From CAYZED01 sp964477445 (GTDB lineage: Bacteria; Bacillota; Clostridia; Lutisporales; Lutisporaceae), in the NCBI GenBank assembly GCA_964477445.1, contig CAYZED010000021.1, positions 1 through 49,590 of the forward strand: 49,590 bases of DNA, in the 5' to 3' direction. Below are positions 1 to 8,378 of this stretch, piece after piece; the stretch's first letter is position 1; the number at the start of each line of letters is the position of its first letter. The notes beneath the pieces were generated by a model that was not told the DNA's origin, did no database searches, and worked only from the letters and a program-made list of their open reading frames with translations. Both the position numbers and the translations under genes were made by a program.

Positions 1-46
1 CGTTTCAGCGATTGGGATTTTTTTATATTTATTTATTTTATCAAAA

Positions 47-84
47 ATGTCACGGGAATGTCACGGACTTTTTTAATGTCACGG
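47..84. repeat. three direct copies of a 10-mer upstream of the chemoreceptor gene
   Basis: The sequence AATGTCACGG occurs at 46-55, 57-66 and 75-84, so start-to-start spacings are 11 and 18 bp. The copies are exact and lie 54-92 bp before the likely start of the chemoreceptor gene. Direct repeats at this position can be transcription-factor sites, but the spacing is not a clean helical multiple and the role is inferred only. Confidence 0.5.
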
Positions 85-137
85 ATTTTCTAAAGAAATT
101 CGACAATTTGATTGCATGAAGATACTAATTAATTTTT

Positions 138-1844
138 TTGCCTACAAATTATCAAACATATGGTAAAATAATAATAGTAATTATTTCTTTTGTTTCCCTA
201 ATACTTTTTTATTTACTCCCCCTTATGAACCACGCGATTGAAAGCGATGTTATTGATAAGGAAAAGAGTCTAGTGGAACTAGCATATTCTTCAGTTGAAG
301 AACAATATACCCTCTTTCAAAACGGGACTTTGTCTGAAAATGATGCCATGACTAATGCCATGAATGCGCTTAAAAATCTGAAATATGGAGCCGATGGCTA
401 CTTTTGGATAAACGATTATGACACGGTTATAATCATGCATGCTGCTAAACCAGAACTTGATGGAAAAAGCCAGATGCAAAATAAAGATACTAATGGAGTA
501 TATATCTTTCGTGAGTTTGTAAATATAGCAAAATNNNNNNNNNNGGTTTCCGGTGGAGTGCTAAAATATTATTGGCCAAAACCAGGTACGACTAAGCCAC
601 AACCAAAAATGTCATATGTCAAAGCCTTTACCCCATGGAAATGGGTAATCGGAACAGGTTTATACATTGATGATATTGTTACTCTTGAGAATACATATCG
701 AAATCAAGCCTTACTAATTACAGCTATTCTTATTTGCGTTTTGATTGTAATTATCGCCTTAATAATAATTCCTTTGAGAAAAAGCCTTAAACATATTACT
801 AGAGTTATTGAAAAAGTGTCTAATTATGACTTTACCGAAAGTATTAACTTACATCAAAAAGATGAATGCGGCATAATTTCTGCATCAATAGATAAAATGC
901 TATTCGAACTTAAAAATTTAATTGAAGGAATAAAAAAATCAGGTAGCATAACTGCAATAACACTTAATAAAATAAATTTATCCCTTAAAGAGCTAGAGAC
1001 AAGCGCTGCTCATATATCTTCAACATCAAATGAATTAGCCAAAGGTTCAATAGAACAAGCTGAATCCGCTGAAATGGGAAGTCAAGGAATAAACGAAATA
1101 GTTTTGGCAATAAAAGAAGTCACTAGGGATATTTTAGAAGTCGAGACTTTATCAAAAGTCGCTTATGAGCTTGTTGGAAAAGGCAAAAAATCTATTGAAT
1201 TCCAACTTAATAAAATGAATGAAAACCGCTTAGCCATTAAGAAAACAGAATTGGCAGTCTCCGAATTTTCTCTCAAATCTGAAGAAATCGAAGGTATTTT
1301 GCATACTATTAGTGATATTTCAACCCAAACTAATTTATTAGCTTTGAATGCTGCTATAGAGGCAGCTAGAGCAGGAGACTCTGGAAAAGGGTTCGCTGTA
1401 GTCGCTGATGAGGTCCGAAAACTAGCTGAAGAATCAAGTCGCGCTGTACAAAAAATCTCAGAAATTATTAGTGAAATCCAGAAAAGCATAAATCAAGCCG
1501 TTAGCGAAATGAATAAAACAGGTGCTCTAGCTGACCAACAAGAACTAGCTGTGAATGAAACCGTTAATGCTTTTAAGGAAATTTCATCTTCCGTAGTAAT
1601 AATTGCTGAAAAGACAGACTCCATAGCAAATTCATCAGAAAAGCTTAACGAAAGTTCAGTAAAAATAGAATCCGCTATTTCAAGTATTGCAAGCATTTCC
1701 GAAGAAATTGCAGCTGGTACCGAAGAATCTTCAGCAAATATTGACCACCAAACCTCTGAAATTGGATCGATATATGAGGAGTCCTTCAACTTGACTGAAA
1801 TCACTGCTAAATTCGAAAAGGATATAGAGAAATTTAAGATATAG
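138..1844 (+). CDS. methyl-accepting chemotaxis protein with sCache sensor
   Basis: Transmembrane chemoreceptor that would signal to CheA/CheW. It has an N-terminal membrane helix (about residues 9-30), an extracytoplasmic single-Cache domain with the family signature YFWINDYDTVIIMH followed by YYWPKPG, a second membrane helix (about 190-215), a HAMP-like segment (KSLKHITRVIEKV onward) and a long coiled-coil signalling domain with the conserved hairpin tip TNLLALNAAIEAARAG. A 10-N gap at 535-544 falls inside the Cache domain, and the frame is kept on both sides. The start is uncertain. TTG at 138 has no clear ribosome binding site. An ATG at 116 would join this frame if the T7 run at 133-139 were one base shorter. 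The gene is monocistronic, and a 17-bp tandem duplication spans its stop codon. Confidence 0.9.
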   Translation: MPTNYQTYGKIIIVIISFVSLILFYLLPLMNHAIESDVIDKEKSLVELAYSSVEEQYTLFQNGTLSENDAMTNAMNALKNLKYGADGYFWINDYDTVIIMHAAKPELDGKSQMQNKDTNGVYIFREFVNIAKXXXXVSGGVLKYYWPKPGTTKPQPKMSYVKAFTPWKWVIGTGLYIDDIVTLENTYRNQALLITAILICVLIVIIALIIIPLRKSLKHITRVIEKVSNYDFTESINLHQKDECGIISASIDKMLFELKNLIEGIKKSGSITAITLNKINLSLKELETSAAHISSTSNELAKGSIEQAESAEMGSQGINEIVLAIKEVTRDILEVETLSKVAYELVGKGKKSIEFQLNKMNENRLAIKKTELAVSEFSLKSEEIEGILHTISDISTQTNLLALNAAIEAARAGDSGKGFAVVADEVRKLAEESSRAVQKISEIISEIQKSINQAVSEMNKTGALADQQELAVNETVNAFKEISSSVVIIAEKTDSIANSSEKLNESSVKIESAISSIASISEEIAAGTEESSANIDHQTSEIGSIYEESFNLTEITAKFEKDIEKFKI

Positions 1845-1861
1845 AGAAATTTAAGATATAG
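1821..1861. repeat. 17-bp tandem duplication across the chemoreceptor stop codon
   Basis: The unit GATATAGAGAAATTTAA is present at 1821-1837 and 1838-1854, with a partial third copy at 1855-1861. The stop codon of the chemoreceptor lies in the second unit. Because 17 is not a multiple of 3, the second copy is read as stop plus untranslated sequence, and the encoded C-terminus (DIEKFKI) is unaffected. Confidence 0.8.
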
Positions 1862-1912
1862 GATCGAAATATAAAGTTATGTTCGTAAAATTATGTTATC
1901 GAAATATATAAT

Positions 1913-2401
1913 TTAAGAAGTCCAAGTCATCATTCTATAGGATTTAATCCAAAATCCAAGTATATTATAATATGTCATCGAAACACCGCCACCGCTTAAA
2001 TATTCCATCTTAGAAGTCTCCGAAATCGCCCAATTATATTCCAAACTTACTGTGCATTTAAAAAACCCTATATCCAGTTTAGTAAATCTCAAATAAAGAA
2101 AATCTCCTTCTTTATTTGCTTTTTTGTGGATATCAGATTGCTCCATAACAATAAAATCTACTCCATCAAGTTTTGGAATTCGACTTTTGCCAATGTTATA
2201 TTTAGAAATAATTGTTTTTTGGTTCTCTATAAGAACGTTATTTAGCGGCATGCTTTTTGTGGCATACGCCCATTGCAGTGTTTTCTTCATCATTGTTTGT
2301 TTAGTTATTCCCGTAACAGTTGGAAGCACAATTATTCCAACCAATAATATAATAATAAGTAATGGAATTAATACGACTTTTTTTGTTAATAACTCTTTCA
2401 T
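1913..2401 (-). CDS. hypothetical single-pass membrane-anchored protein
   Basis: About 162 residues. I chose the ATG at 2401 rather than the upstream one at 2428 because GAGAGG lies about 9 bases before it. The protein starts with a short basic segment (MKELLTKK), followed by one strong hydrophobic helix (about residues 9-30), and a soluble remainder presumably outside the cell. There is no lipobox cysteine. I do not recognise a family. The gene is convergent with the upstream chemoreceptor and divergent from the MBL-fold gene at 2538, with an AT-rich 136-bp intergenic region between the starts. Confidence 0.7.
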   Translation of the reverse strand: MKELLTKKVVLIPLLIIILLVGIIVLPTVTGITKQTMMKKTLQWAYATKSMPLNNVLIENQKTIISKYNIGKSRIPKLDGVDFIVMEQSDIHKKANKEGDFLYLRFTKLDIGFFKCTVSLEYNWAISETSKMEYLSGGGVSMTYYNILGFWIKSYRMMTWTS

Positions 2402-2537
2402 CTTCGCACTTTCCTCTCGCAAATTCATTTAACACTTCATATAATCTCACACATTTTCATGTAATTGCATTTTATTATATTTTATTACATAAAGTCAATG
2501 TTTACTAAAAATAATATATTCTTCAGGAGGAATAGAC

Positions 2538-3227
2538 ATGTCATCTTCTAACAAAATCGAAATCATTCCAATCCCTCTTACCATGGTAAATTCATATCTC
2601 CTAAGAACTGATTCCGCTGATCTATTGATTGATACTGGACTACCTCATACTACTGAAATGCTTTCAGCAGCTTTGACTAAGCTTGCTTGCACTCCTGAGC
2701 GCTTGAAGTTAATAATTTTGACTCATGGAGATGGAGATCATATTGGCGGGTGCAAATTTCTCATTGAAAATTTCAAAGCTCCAATTCTAATTCACAAAAA
2801 AGATTTCGAAATGATGAATTCTGGACTTATGCCTAAACGAAAAGTTAAAGGCCTTTTAATGAAAGTTCTCTTTGGAATTGGTATGATTATTAATCGTAAA
2901 AAGACCGGAAACACAAAAAGATATCAACTTAGTCCTGATATTATTATTGATGGCGACATGAATCTCGAAGAATACGGCTTTCCAGCCAAAATTATATGCA
3001 CTCCAGGACATACACTAGGTTCGATAATGGTTCTCACAAACGAAGGCGATTTGTTCTCAGGCGATACTCTAATCAGTATGGGCAATCCTTCCACAGCAAC
3101 TTTGATAGAGAATGAGTCACTTTTAGAAAAATCATTGGAATCCATTTCTAAATTAAATATCATAAATATCTACCCTGGTCACGGAAAGGCTTTTACTCCA
3201 AATCAATTACCTAAAATATTTAAATAA
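2538..3227 (+). CDS. MBL-fold metallo-hydrolase
   Basis: Metallo-beta-lactamase fold protein of 229 residues, the usual single-domain length. The first metal motif reads THGDGDHIGG (H63, D65, D67, H68), the HxDxDH variant in which Asp replaces the second His, as in some YflN-like members. The remaining ligands are visible as H158 in TPGHT, D176 in SGDTL and H215 in YPGHG. This supports a dinuclear metal hydrolase, but the substrate cannot be inferred. It has a strong ribosome site (CAGGAGG, 2524-2530) 7 bases before ATG. A perfect 11-bp hairpin follows the stop codon. Confidence 0.9.
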   Translation: MSSSNKIEIIPIPLTMVNSYLLRTDSADLLIDTGLPHTTEMLSAALTKLACTPERLKLIILTHGDGDHIGGCKFLIENFKAPILIHKKDFEMMNSGLMPKRKVKGLLMKVLFGIGMIINRKKTGNTKRYQLSPDIIIDGDMNLEEYGFPAKIICTPGHTLGSIMVLTNEGDLFSGDTLISMGNPSTATLIENESLLEKSLESISKLNIINIYPGHGKAFTPNQLPKIFK

Positions 3228-3238
3228 TGAGAAATAGA

Positions 3239-3269
3239 GATGGGATTAGTTTTATTTGCTAATCCCATC
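3239..3269. terminator. hairpin between convergent genes, possible terminator
   Basis: GATGGGATTAG (3239-3249) pairs perfectly with CTAATCCCATC (3259-3269) around a 9-base loop. It starts 12 bases after the MBL-fold stop codon and ends 11 bases before the stop of the frameshifted minus-strand gene, so it could serve both. Neither side has a clean T tract, which lowers confidence that it terminates by itself. Confidence 0.6.
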
Positions 3270-3279
3270 AACTTGATAC

Positions 3280-3494
3280 TTATAAAAAATCCAGATGCTC
3301 AGCAACCCCCTTTATTGGAGGAACCTCCGCACTGAACTTCGTCATGCTTGCTTTAAGCGACCCTGCCCCCTCTGTAACCTTCTTTAATCCAACATTAATA
3401 GCATTACTGCCTTCATATAATTTAATCGAAGCATCGTGTTTATTTCAAAATTTCGAATTCTATTTTCACGCCATTCCTTCGTTGACAAAGCCAT
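3280..3494 (-). pseudogene. small frameshifted coding remnant
   Basis: Read on the minus strand, an ATG at 3494 opens MALSTKEWRENRIRNFEI. A different frame continues from about 3437 as DASIKLYEGSNAINVGLKKV and so on to TPPIK-like and AEHLDFL, ending with TAA at 3280-3282. Neither half is a complete gene, but both have coding-like composition and together give 215 bp, one base short of a whole number of codons (72 including the stop). I read this as one small protein of about 71 residues broken by a single indel near 3437-3450, or by a sequencing error. I do not recognise the family. Its 5' end overlaps the tRNA-Arg promoter. Confidence 0.45.
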
Positions 3495-3510
3495 CGTTTT
3501 CTTGTAAGAT
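3482..3510 (+). promoter_or_regulatory. sigma-A promoter of tRNA-Arg
   Basis: TTGACA at 3482-3487, a 17-base spacer and TAAGAT at 3505-3510. The predicted start lies only a few bases before the mature 5' end of the tRNA at 3523. The -35 hexamer is a perfect match. Confidence 0.75.
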
Positions 3511-3522
3511 TTATTAGGTAAT

Positions 3523-3599
3523 GCACCCATAGCTCAGTAGGATAGAGCAACGGTTTCCTAAACCGTGTGCCGCTGGTTCGACTCCAGTTGGGTGCACCA
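3523..3599 (+). tRNA. tRNA-Arg (anticodon CCT)
   Basis: A 77-nt cloverleaf. The acceptor GCACCCA (3523-3529) pairs with TGGGTGC (3589-3595), followed by discriminator A and an encoded CCA. The anticodon stem ACGGT/ACCGT encloses the loop TTCCTAA, giving anticodon CCT for AGG codons. The T arm carries GGTTCGACTCC. It is a single-gene unit with its own promoter and terminator. Confidence 0.96.
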
Positions 3600-3610
3600 T
3601 GAGAATATGA

Positions 3611-3645
3611 AACGCCGCAAGCGATTGCGGCGTTGTTTATTTATT
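3611..3645 (+). terminator. intrinsic terminator of tRNA-Arg
   Basis: AACGCCGCAA and TTGCGGCGTT form a perfect 10-bp stem (3611-3634) with a GCGA tetraloop, followed by the T-rich stretch GTTTATTTATT, 11 bases after the tRNA. Confidence 0.85.
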
Positions 3646-3646
3646 A

Positions 3647-3703
3647 ATGCAGTTTTTCCCCGCGAATAATTAGGTTCACATGCAGCTTTTTCCCGCTAAT
3701 AAT
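3647..3703. repeat. degenerate 24-bp direct repeat downstream of tRNA-Arg
   Basis: ATGCAG, a T/C run and CGCGAATAAT (about 3647-3670) recur as ATGCAG, a T/C run and CGCTAATAAT (about 3680-3703), identical except for small differences in the T/C run and one base. The 33-bp periodicity lies just behind a tRNA, but there is no integrase gene nearby, so an attachment site is not supported. Confidence 0.4.
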
Positions 3704-3717
3704 ATATTTATTGAATA

Positions 3718-3758
3718 TAAAAAGACCAGACACCGCTCTTTCAAAGCAATGTCCGGTC
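3718..3758 (-). terminator. intrinsic terminator of the CheX-like gene
   Basis: On the minus strand AAGACCGGACA pairs with TGTCTGGTCTT (one G-T wobble), followed directly by TTTTT. It begins just after the stop codon of the CheX-like gene at 3761. Confidence 0.85.
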
Positions 3759-3760
3759 TT

Positions 3761-4279
3761 CTAGCTATTCGGATCCAATGAATAACCGCTCACTATCATC
3801 TCGATGTTTTCTGCATTGTATTTTCTAATAAAAATCGGACCTTTACTTTTGTGAATTATCCTATGTCGATCCCCAAAAATCGTGTATGGTAAAAGCATCT
3901 TATAATCTTCATTTTCTCCGCTGAATCTATACTTCACATTCCCACCTATTACATTTGTCAATTCAGAAACCCCATCAACTAAGTCTAAATCGGTAATATT
4001 AATTTTGTCCAAACCTGTCATCGCTGCGATAAGATTTCTTGCAGTTTCTTTTGACATACCAATTGAAAAAATAATATTTTTTGGCCCAATAAGCATTATT
4101 TCTCCAGAAATCTGAAAATTGAACCCTGCCATAGTCATAGAAGTAACTTTTTCTTCACTTAAACTAATTCGTGTTAATTTTTCGAGGACTGCTTTTATTC
4201 CATTCGACGTCGCCCAACTTGGGAATGTTATATCAATTTCCTCAATGTTTTGGATTGTATAACCTATTAAATCACTCAT
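3761..4279 (-). CDS. CheX-like chemotaxis phosphatase domain protein
   Basis: A 172-residue protein with the layout of the CheC/CheX family, which dephosphorylates CheY-P in Firmicute chemotaxis. The diagnostic helix reads VSELTNVIGGN, placing the conserved Glu at 106 and Asn at 109 in the E-x-x-N arrangement of the active site. The N-terminal half has the expected alternating beta-strand character (SGEIMLIGPKNIIFSIGMS). A strong TAGGAGG site precedes the ATG. It is a single-gene unit closed by its own terminator. Family assignment rests on this motif and length. Catalytic activity is inference, and it could also be a flagellar-switch-type paralogue. Confidence 0.75.
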   Translation of the reverse strand: MSDLIGYTIQNIEEIDITFPSWATSNGIKAVLEKLTRISLSEEKVTSMTMAGFNFQISGEIMLIGPKNIIFSIGMSKETARNLIAAMTGLDKINITDLDLVDGVSELTNVIGGNVKYRFSGENEDYKMLLPYTIFGDRHRIIHKSKGPIFIRKYNAENIEMIVSGYSLDPNS

Positions 4280-4444
4280 GCCTGCGGCCTCCTACAGAAT
4301 GTAATTTTCTTATATTGTAGCATTTCCATGCTTTTTAATCTATAAAGATCGTGACTTTTATCACATCTTATCTCTGTTTGCTTTGTTAAAATGATCTTGG
4401 AAACAAAAATATTTTATTTTTATATAAAAGAAAGAGGTCACATT

Positions 4445-4804
4445 ATGATTAACAATAATTCAGCAAAAAAACTAATTAAGAACGTAGACTTTTCGCAAGT
4501 ATACTCGATGGATACCCTAGTTGATTACCAAGAAGGAACAGTAGTGAGCAAAACTTTGGCTCAGGGCAAACCTATGAGCATGACACTTTTTGCGTTTGAT
4601 AAAGGCGAAGAAATAGGCACCCACTCCGCTGGAGGGGATGCCATGGTTTATTTGTTGGACGGCGAAGCAGAGGTTCAAATCGATGGCAATCCGTTCACTC
4701 TGAAAAAAGGCGAAATGATCGTTATGCCTGCAAATATTCCTCATGGTCTTCATGCAAAAGAACGATTTAAAATGCTTCTAGTAGTAGTATTTAATTTAGG
4801 ATAA
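4445..4804 (+). CDS. cupin domain protein
   Basis: A 119-residue single-domain cupin. An upstream ATG at 4391 is in frame, but the ATG at 4445 is preceded by AAGAGG at a good distance and gives the normal small-cupin length. The cupin core is visible: GEEIGTHSAGGDAMVYLLDG (metal motif 1, with a single His), then GEMIVMPANIPHGL (motif 2). Such proteins bind a divalent metal and act as small sugar- or polyamine-related enzymes or as sensors. No substrate can be assigned. Confidence 0.85.
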   Translation: MINNNSAKKLIKNVDFSQVYSMDTLVDYQEGTVVSKTLAQGKPMSMTLFAFDKGEEIGTHSAGGDAMVYLLDGEAEVQIDGNPFTLKKGEMIVMPANIPHGLHAKERFKMLLVVVFNLG

Positions 4805-4837
4805 AAAAGTCTGATTAGCTGAAATACCTATATAATT

Positions 4838-6862
4838 TTATCGAGTCTCTTCGGTTCTCTTATCATAAGTCATGTTCCAATCCTGATGATTTTTGTGAAT
4901 TAAATCTAAAACAGAAGTTCTAGCTTCGTCAGTAAAGTATAGTTCAGGCGAGATTCGGTCTCCATTTTTATAGAACCCGAAATCTATATGTGCACCGTTT
5001 CCGCCTAGGACTAAATAACCAATAATATCTCCTTTTTGAACTTTTTGACCATTAGTAACCAATATTCTAGAGAGTTGTAATAACCCATCTTCGTTCTTTT
5101 TTGAGAAGGTCTCAAAATTATATCCAATAGTATATGTATCATTAATCTTTATTGCCAGACCTACATTTCTTCCATTTGTCGTATCATTTGGATCATCAAT
5201 GTTCAGGCCAAGATTTTCAACCGTTCCACTCTCTGCTGCCCTAAATGGAGCTAAAGTTTCTTTCGGAAAAAAGTCCACTCCGACATGTTGAAATCCCCAT
5301 GGACAATTTGATGAAATGCTATATGCTTCGTTTATTCCTTCGATGTCTGCACTATTTACATAAGGTGTAATTAGCTGAGGTCTCCAGCCTATTTCAGATA
5401 CTATCACTCTGCTAACTCCAGTATATTCCCCATTTTCGGATGTTCCTCTGATTTTGACGTTTCCAGCCTTAATGGCTTTGACCCATCCATCACTTCCTAC
5501 TGTCGCTATAGATGTATCATCTGAAACCCATTTAACATTTAAAAGTTTTTTGTCGTTTTTAAAGGCTTCGAGCAAAGAGTAATCTCCGATTTCTAGTTTC
5601 AAATCAGCGTGCCAAACATCCATAGTCACTACTTCTTCACCATTCCCGGAACTTCCGTTTTCTCCACTATTGCCACCATTACCGTTGCTATTAGTTAAAT
5701 TTCCTCCTGAAACTGTCTTTATCTCGTTAGATAAGTCCGAAGAAAAAAACTTTACGGGACTGATTTTTCCCCAAACCTTTACTACTGACAAAATTAATGA
5801 TGTAGGATTATTCGAAGGCAGCAATTTACCGATTTCTTGTCCGACTGAGATTTTGTTTCCAACTTTAACTGTAATACTTTTTATCTGTTTATCCGCCTCA
5901 GCAGAATCTTTTGAGTCTGTGAGAAATTCATATTCGACATAATAGAAAGAATTTATTTTTACCGAAACCGACACAGACCAATTCCCATCTTCTTGTCTGA
6001 TTTGTTTTCTTATAAAGTAGACTTCTCCACTTGTTGCAGAAATCACAGCGTTTCCACCATTCTCTGAGCTCCCTGAGCTTCCTGCATTTCCTGAGCTTTT
6101 GAACGTAAACGTGCCGAAATTATTCAAATTGACCGAATTTAATTCATTAACGTTTTTGTATGGCTTTCCTATCTGAAATCCAGCATTATTTTCGTCTAAT
6201 AACTCTAAAGAATTATTCTTGCTGTATGTGATTCCCCAATACGGATGTTCCTTATGAATTATTGATAAAATCGAAGCCTTTGCTTTTGCAGTAAAAAAAG
6301 GTTCTGGCGAAATTCTTATGTTTTTTTTGTTATCACTAAGTCCAAAATCCACATGTGTCCCAATCAAATTCCCGACTAATGAACCCTGTTTTATCTTTTG
6401 ACCTTTTTTGACAAAAACATTCTTTAACTGTTTCTTTCCCTCTAGTTCGGAGGATGTAGGCATTTCGAAAGCATAACTTATTGTATAATTCGAATTTATT
6501 TTAATACCAACATTAACCTGCCATTTTCCATTAATACCATTTTTGAAAAGGTTTACACCGTCCACTACGCCTGCAGCAGCAGCTTGGAAAGGAACCGAGC
6601 TTTTTTTCGGATTGAAATCAATTCCCAAATGCTTAATATGCCAAGGACTTATGTTTTCATCGCTGCTGTATCCTCCAGGAATTCCTGAAATGTCAGCACT
6701 ATTAACGTAAGGGGTAATAAGAGAGGGCTTTGTCGACACAATCGTACGAACATCAGCTCCAAATGCTAAATGCGAGGCTATTGATGAAAAGACAAAAATG
6801 AAAACAAGCATATTTACAAAGACCCGGCGATTTGTTTTTTTTGTCAAAGTATTTTTCATCAT
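4838..6862 (-). CDS. secreted triple-repeat M23-like protein with an Ig-like domain
   Basis: A 674-residue exported protein with a signal peptide (about residues 1-36, cut after AFGA). It contains two well-preserved LytM/M23-like modules (about 45-215 and 495-674), both opening with LITPYVNSADI, and a more degenerate middle copy (about 275-385). A BIG_2-type Ig-like domain (about 415-490, WVSDDTSIATVGSDGWVKA) separates the middle copy from the last. The modules keep HxGxD (H78/D82 and about H526/D530), but the usual HxH reads HVDFG (H170, D172) and HIDFG (about H625, D627). The third zinc ligand is therefore Asp in both. Linkers are Gly/Ser/Asn rich. Start chosen for GGGAGGGG 6 bases upstream. 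Likely acts in the cell wall, as an endopeptidase or a non-catalytic wall-binding protein. Confidence 0.8.
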   Translation of the reverse strand: MMKNTLTKKTNRRVFVNMLVFIFVFSSIASHLAFGADVRTIVSTKPSLITPYVNSADISGIPGGYSSDENISPWHIKHLGIDFNPKKSSVPFQAAAAGVVDGVNLFKNGINGKWQVNVGIKINSNYTISYAFEMPTSSELEGKKQLKNVFVKKGQKIKQGSLVGNLIGTHVDFGLSDNKKNIRISPEPFFTAKAKASILSIIHKEHPYWGITYSKNNSLELLDENNAGFQIGKPYKNVNELNSVNLNNFGTFTFKSSGNAGSSGSSENGGNAVISATSGEVYFIRKQIRQEDGNWSVSVSVKINSFYYVEYEFLTDSKDSAEADKQIKSITVKVGNKISVGQEIGKLLPSNNPTSLILSVVKVWGKISPVKFFSSDLSNEIKTVSGGNLTNSNGNGGNSGENGSSGNGEEVVTMDVWHADLKLEIGDYSLLEAFKNDKKLLNVKWVSDDTSIATVGSDGWVKAIKAGNVKIRGTSENGEYTGVSRVIVSEIGWRPQLITPYVNSADIEGINEAYSISSNCPWGFQHVGVDFFPKETLAPFRAAESGTVENLGLNIDDPNDTTNGRNVGLAIKINDTYTIGYNFETFSKKNEDGLLQLSRILVTNGQKVQKGDIIGYLVLGGNGAHIDFGFYKNGDRISPELYFTDEARTSVLDLIHKNHQDWNMTYDKRTEETR

Positions 6863-6955
6863 ACAAAACCCCTCCCATTATGTTTTTCTAAATCTCTAAA
6901 ATGCTTTCAGGAATATTTTTGTAATAATCCATCCAAAAATAATCAAAAACCAATC

Positions 6956-8164
6956 CTACAGTCCTACCATTCTTTTACCTACCTCAAATTTTCCAATCTT
7001 AATCTTGCTAATTAGTACTGTCGTTAAGAATGAAAGTATAAATGTAGGAATATATGCTAGGAAAATCATGGCCAGCAAAGGTATTGGAACATGCGCAGCG
7101 AGAGCCTTTACGTAATTTGCAATTATCCCAACATATATGGCGTGAACTAGATACCCTCCATAAGCATATTTCCCTATCCATTTAAGTAGATCGTATAGTT
7201 TGCCTTGTTTATCTGCTATTTTTGAGCTGATAAAGAAAATTACTAATATTGAAAAGAAAGAATACGCAATTAAACTAATTTGAAGCGGTGATGACAAGAA
7301 ATAATTCACGATATAGCGCCCATCAACCTTTTCCGCTGTATTTAACGAAACATATATTATATAAACAAGACTAAAAAAAGCGCCTGTGCTTATTATCATA
7401 ATATGCTTTTTAACTAGTGCCTTTATTTCATCAAAATTTGCCGCGAAAACCGCACCCATAATAAAATACAATATCCAGAAAAGAAAGTTTCGGTCTCTAA
7501 GAGTGAAAATTTGTCTTAAAACAGTTCCTTCCGCTAGTGAATAAGTGAACCCAGGAAGCACCACATTGTAAATCCACAATGCAACATATTCATAAACTAG
7601 CGCAATTCCTATTAATATAGGCCACTTATTCGAACCTCTAAACCACGAAACGATTTTTTTGAAAAACGGAAACAAAATATAAAACTGAAGAATCATTATT
7701 ACAAACCAAAGCTGATAACACGCGGTCCCCATTATCGTTTGATCAATCAGCATCTTTAAATTTTCTAGTAATGGTCTTTTATTTAAAGCACTACGCATAT
7801 AAATTTCAATATAAACAAAATATACACCCGACCAAACAACATATGGCAAAATTACTTTCGTAAAACGCTTCTTCATAAACGTACTATATTTTAAAGTTTC
7901 ATAGTTATAAAAAATAACAAACCCAGTAATAAATAAATAAGTAGGAGTTCCAAACCTTGCTAGCGCCAATAAAAATGTAGTGGCAGATGCATTTATTATA
8001 TTCATGCTTCCATCATATATAAAAGATCCGATAACGTGTCTAAATACTAATGCTAGAAATGCTATTGCTCTTATTACAAAGAGCTCATTAACTCTTGGCT
8101 TTTTTGATAGTGATTCCATAGGTTCCTTAAAAAATTCTACTTTATTCTCAGATACTAACTCCAA
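6956..8164 (-). CDS. acyltransferase family 3 membrane protein
   Basis: A 402-residue polytopic membrane protein with about ten hydrophobic helices. It carries the acyltransferase-3 signature in the first helix (NELFVIRAIAFLALVFRHV, R32 and H43, the conserved Arg and catalytic His). Members transfer acetyl or other acyl groups to extracytoplasmic sugars, peptidoglycan or polysaccharide. The start is taken as TTG at 8164, preceded by GAGGTGG. An ATG at 8119 with AAGGA upstream is a plausible alternative. It lies downstream of the carbonic-anhydrase-like gene with a 214-bp gap that holds no recognisable gene, so it is probably separately transcribed. Confidence 0.88.
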   Translation of the reverse strand: MELVSENKVEFFKEPMESLSKKPRVNELFVIRAIAFLALVFRHVIGSFIYDGSMNIINASATTFLLALARFGTPTYLFITGFVIFYNYETLKYSTFMKKRFTKVILPYVVWSGVYFVYIEIYMRSALNKRPLLENLKMLIDQTIMGTACYQLWFVIMILQFYILFPFFKKIVSWFRGSNKWPILIGIALVYEYVALWIYNVVLPGFTYSLAEGTVLRQIFTLRDRNFLFWILYFIMGAVFAANFDEIKALVKKHIMIISTGAFFSLVYIIYVSLNTAEKVDGRYIVNYFLSSPLQISLIAYSFFSILVIFFISSKIADKQGKLYDLLKWIGKYAYGGYLVHAIYVGIIANYVKALAAHVPIPLLAMIFLAYIPTFILSFLTTVLISKIKIGKFEVGKRMVGL

Positions 8165-8378
8165 ATTTCCACCTCATACTAATTTGCTATTCTAACAAAC
8201 TATTTTATTTTTAATCTTATTTAATTCAAATTCGTAAATTATCAGTTCAAAAAAGGACTGATATCGTAAAATCCCCAGCTTTCATTAATACATCAAAAAT
8301 ATTTTAGCAAGTTGTTTATTGTTTTGTGTTAAAAATATATTAAAAGATTGTGTAAAAGCTGTATAATTTTTTTGTATT

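Noticed and set aside
1163..1804. Long minus-strand open frames inside the chemoreceptor gene
   Set aside because: They mirror the codon bias of a long coiled-coil gene on the other strand and lack ribosome sites; the same holds for 14119-14769 opposite the second chemoreceptor.
3523..3703. Integration site of a mobile element at tRNA-Arg
   Set aside because: The repeat after the tRNA does not copy its 3' end and no integrase or mobility gene is near.
8240..8261. Hairpin ATCAGT/ACTGAT as terminator of the carbonic-anhydrase-like gene
   Set aside because: Only 6 bp, more than 115 bases after the stop codon and close to the next start; too weak to call.
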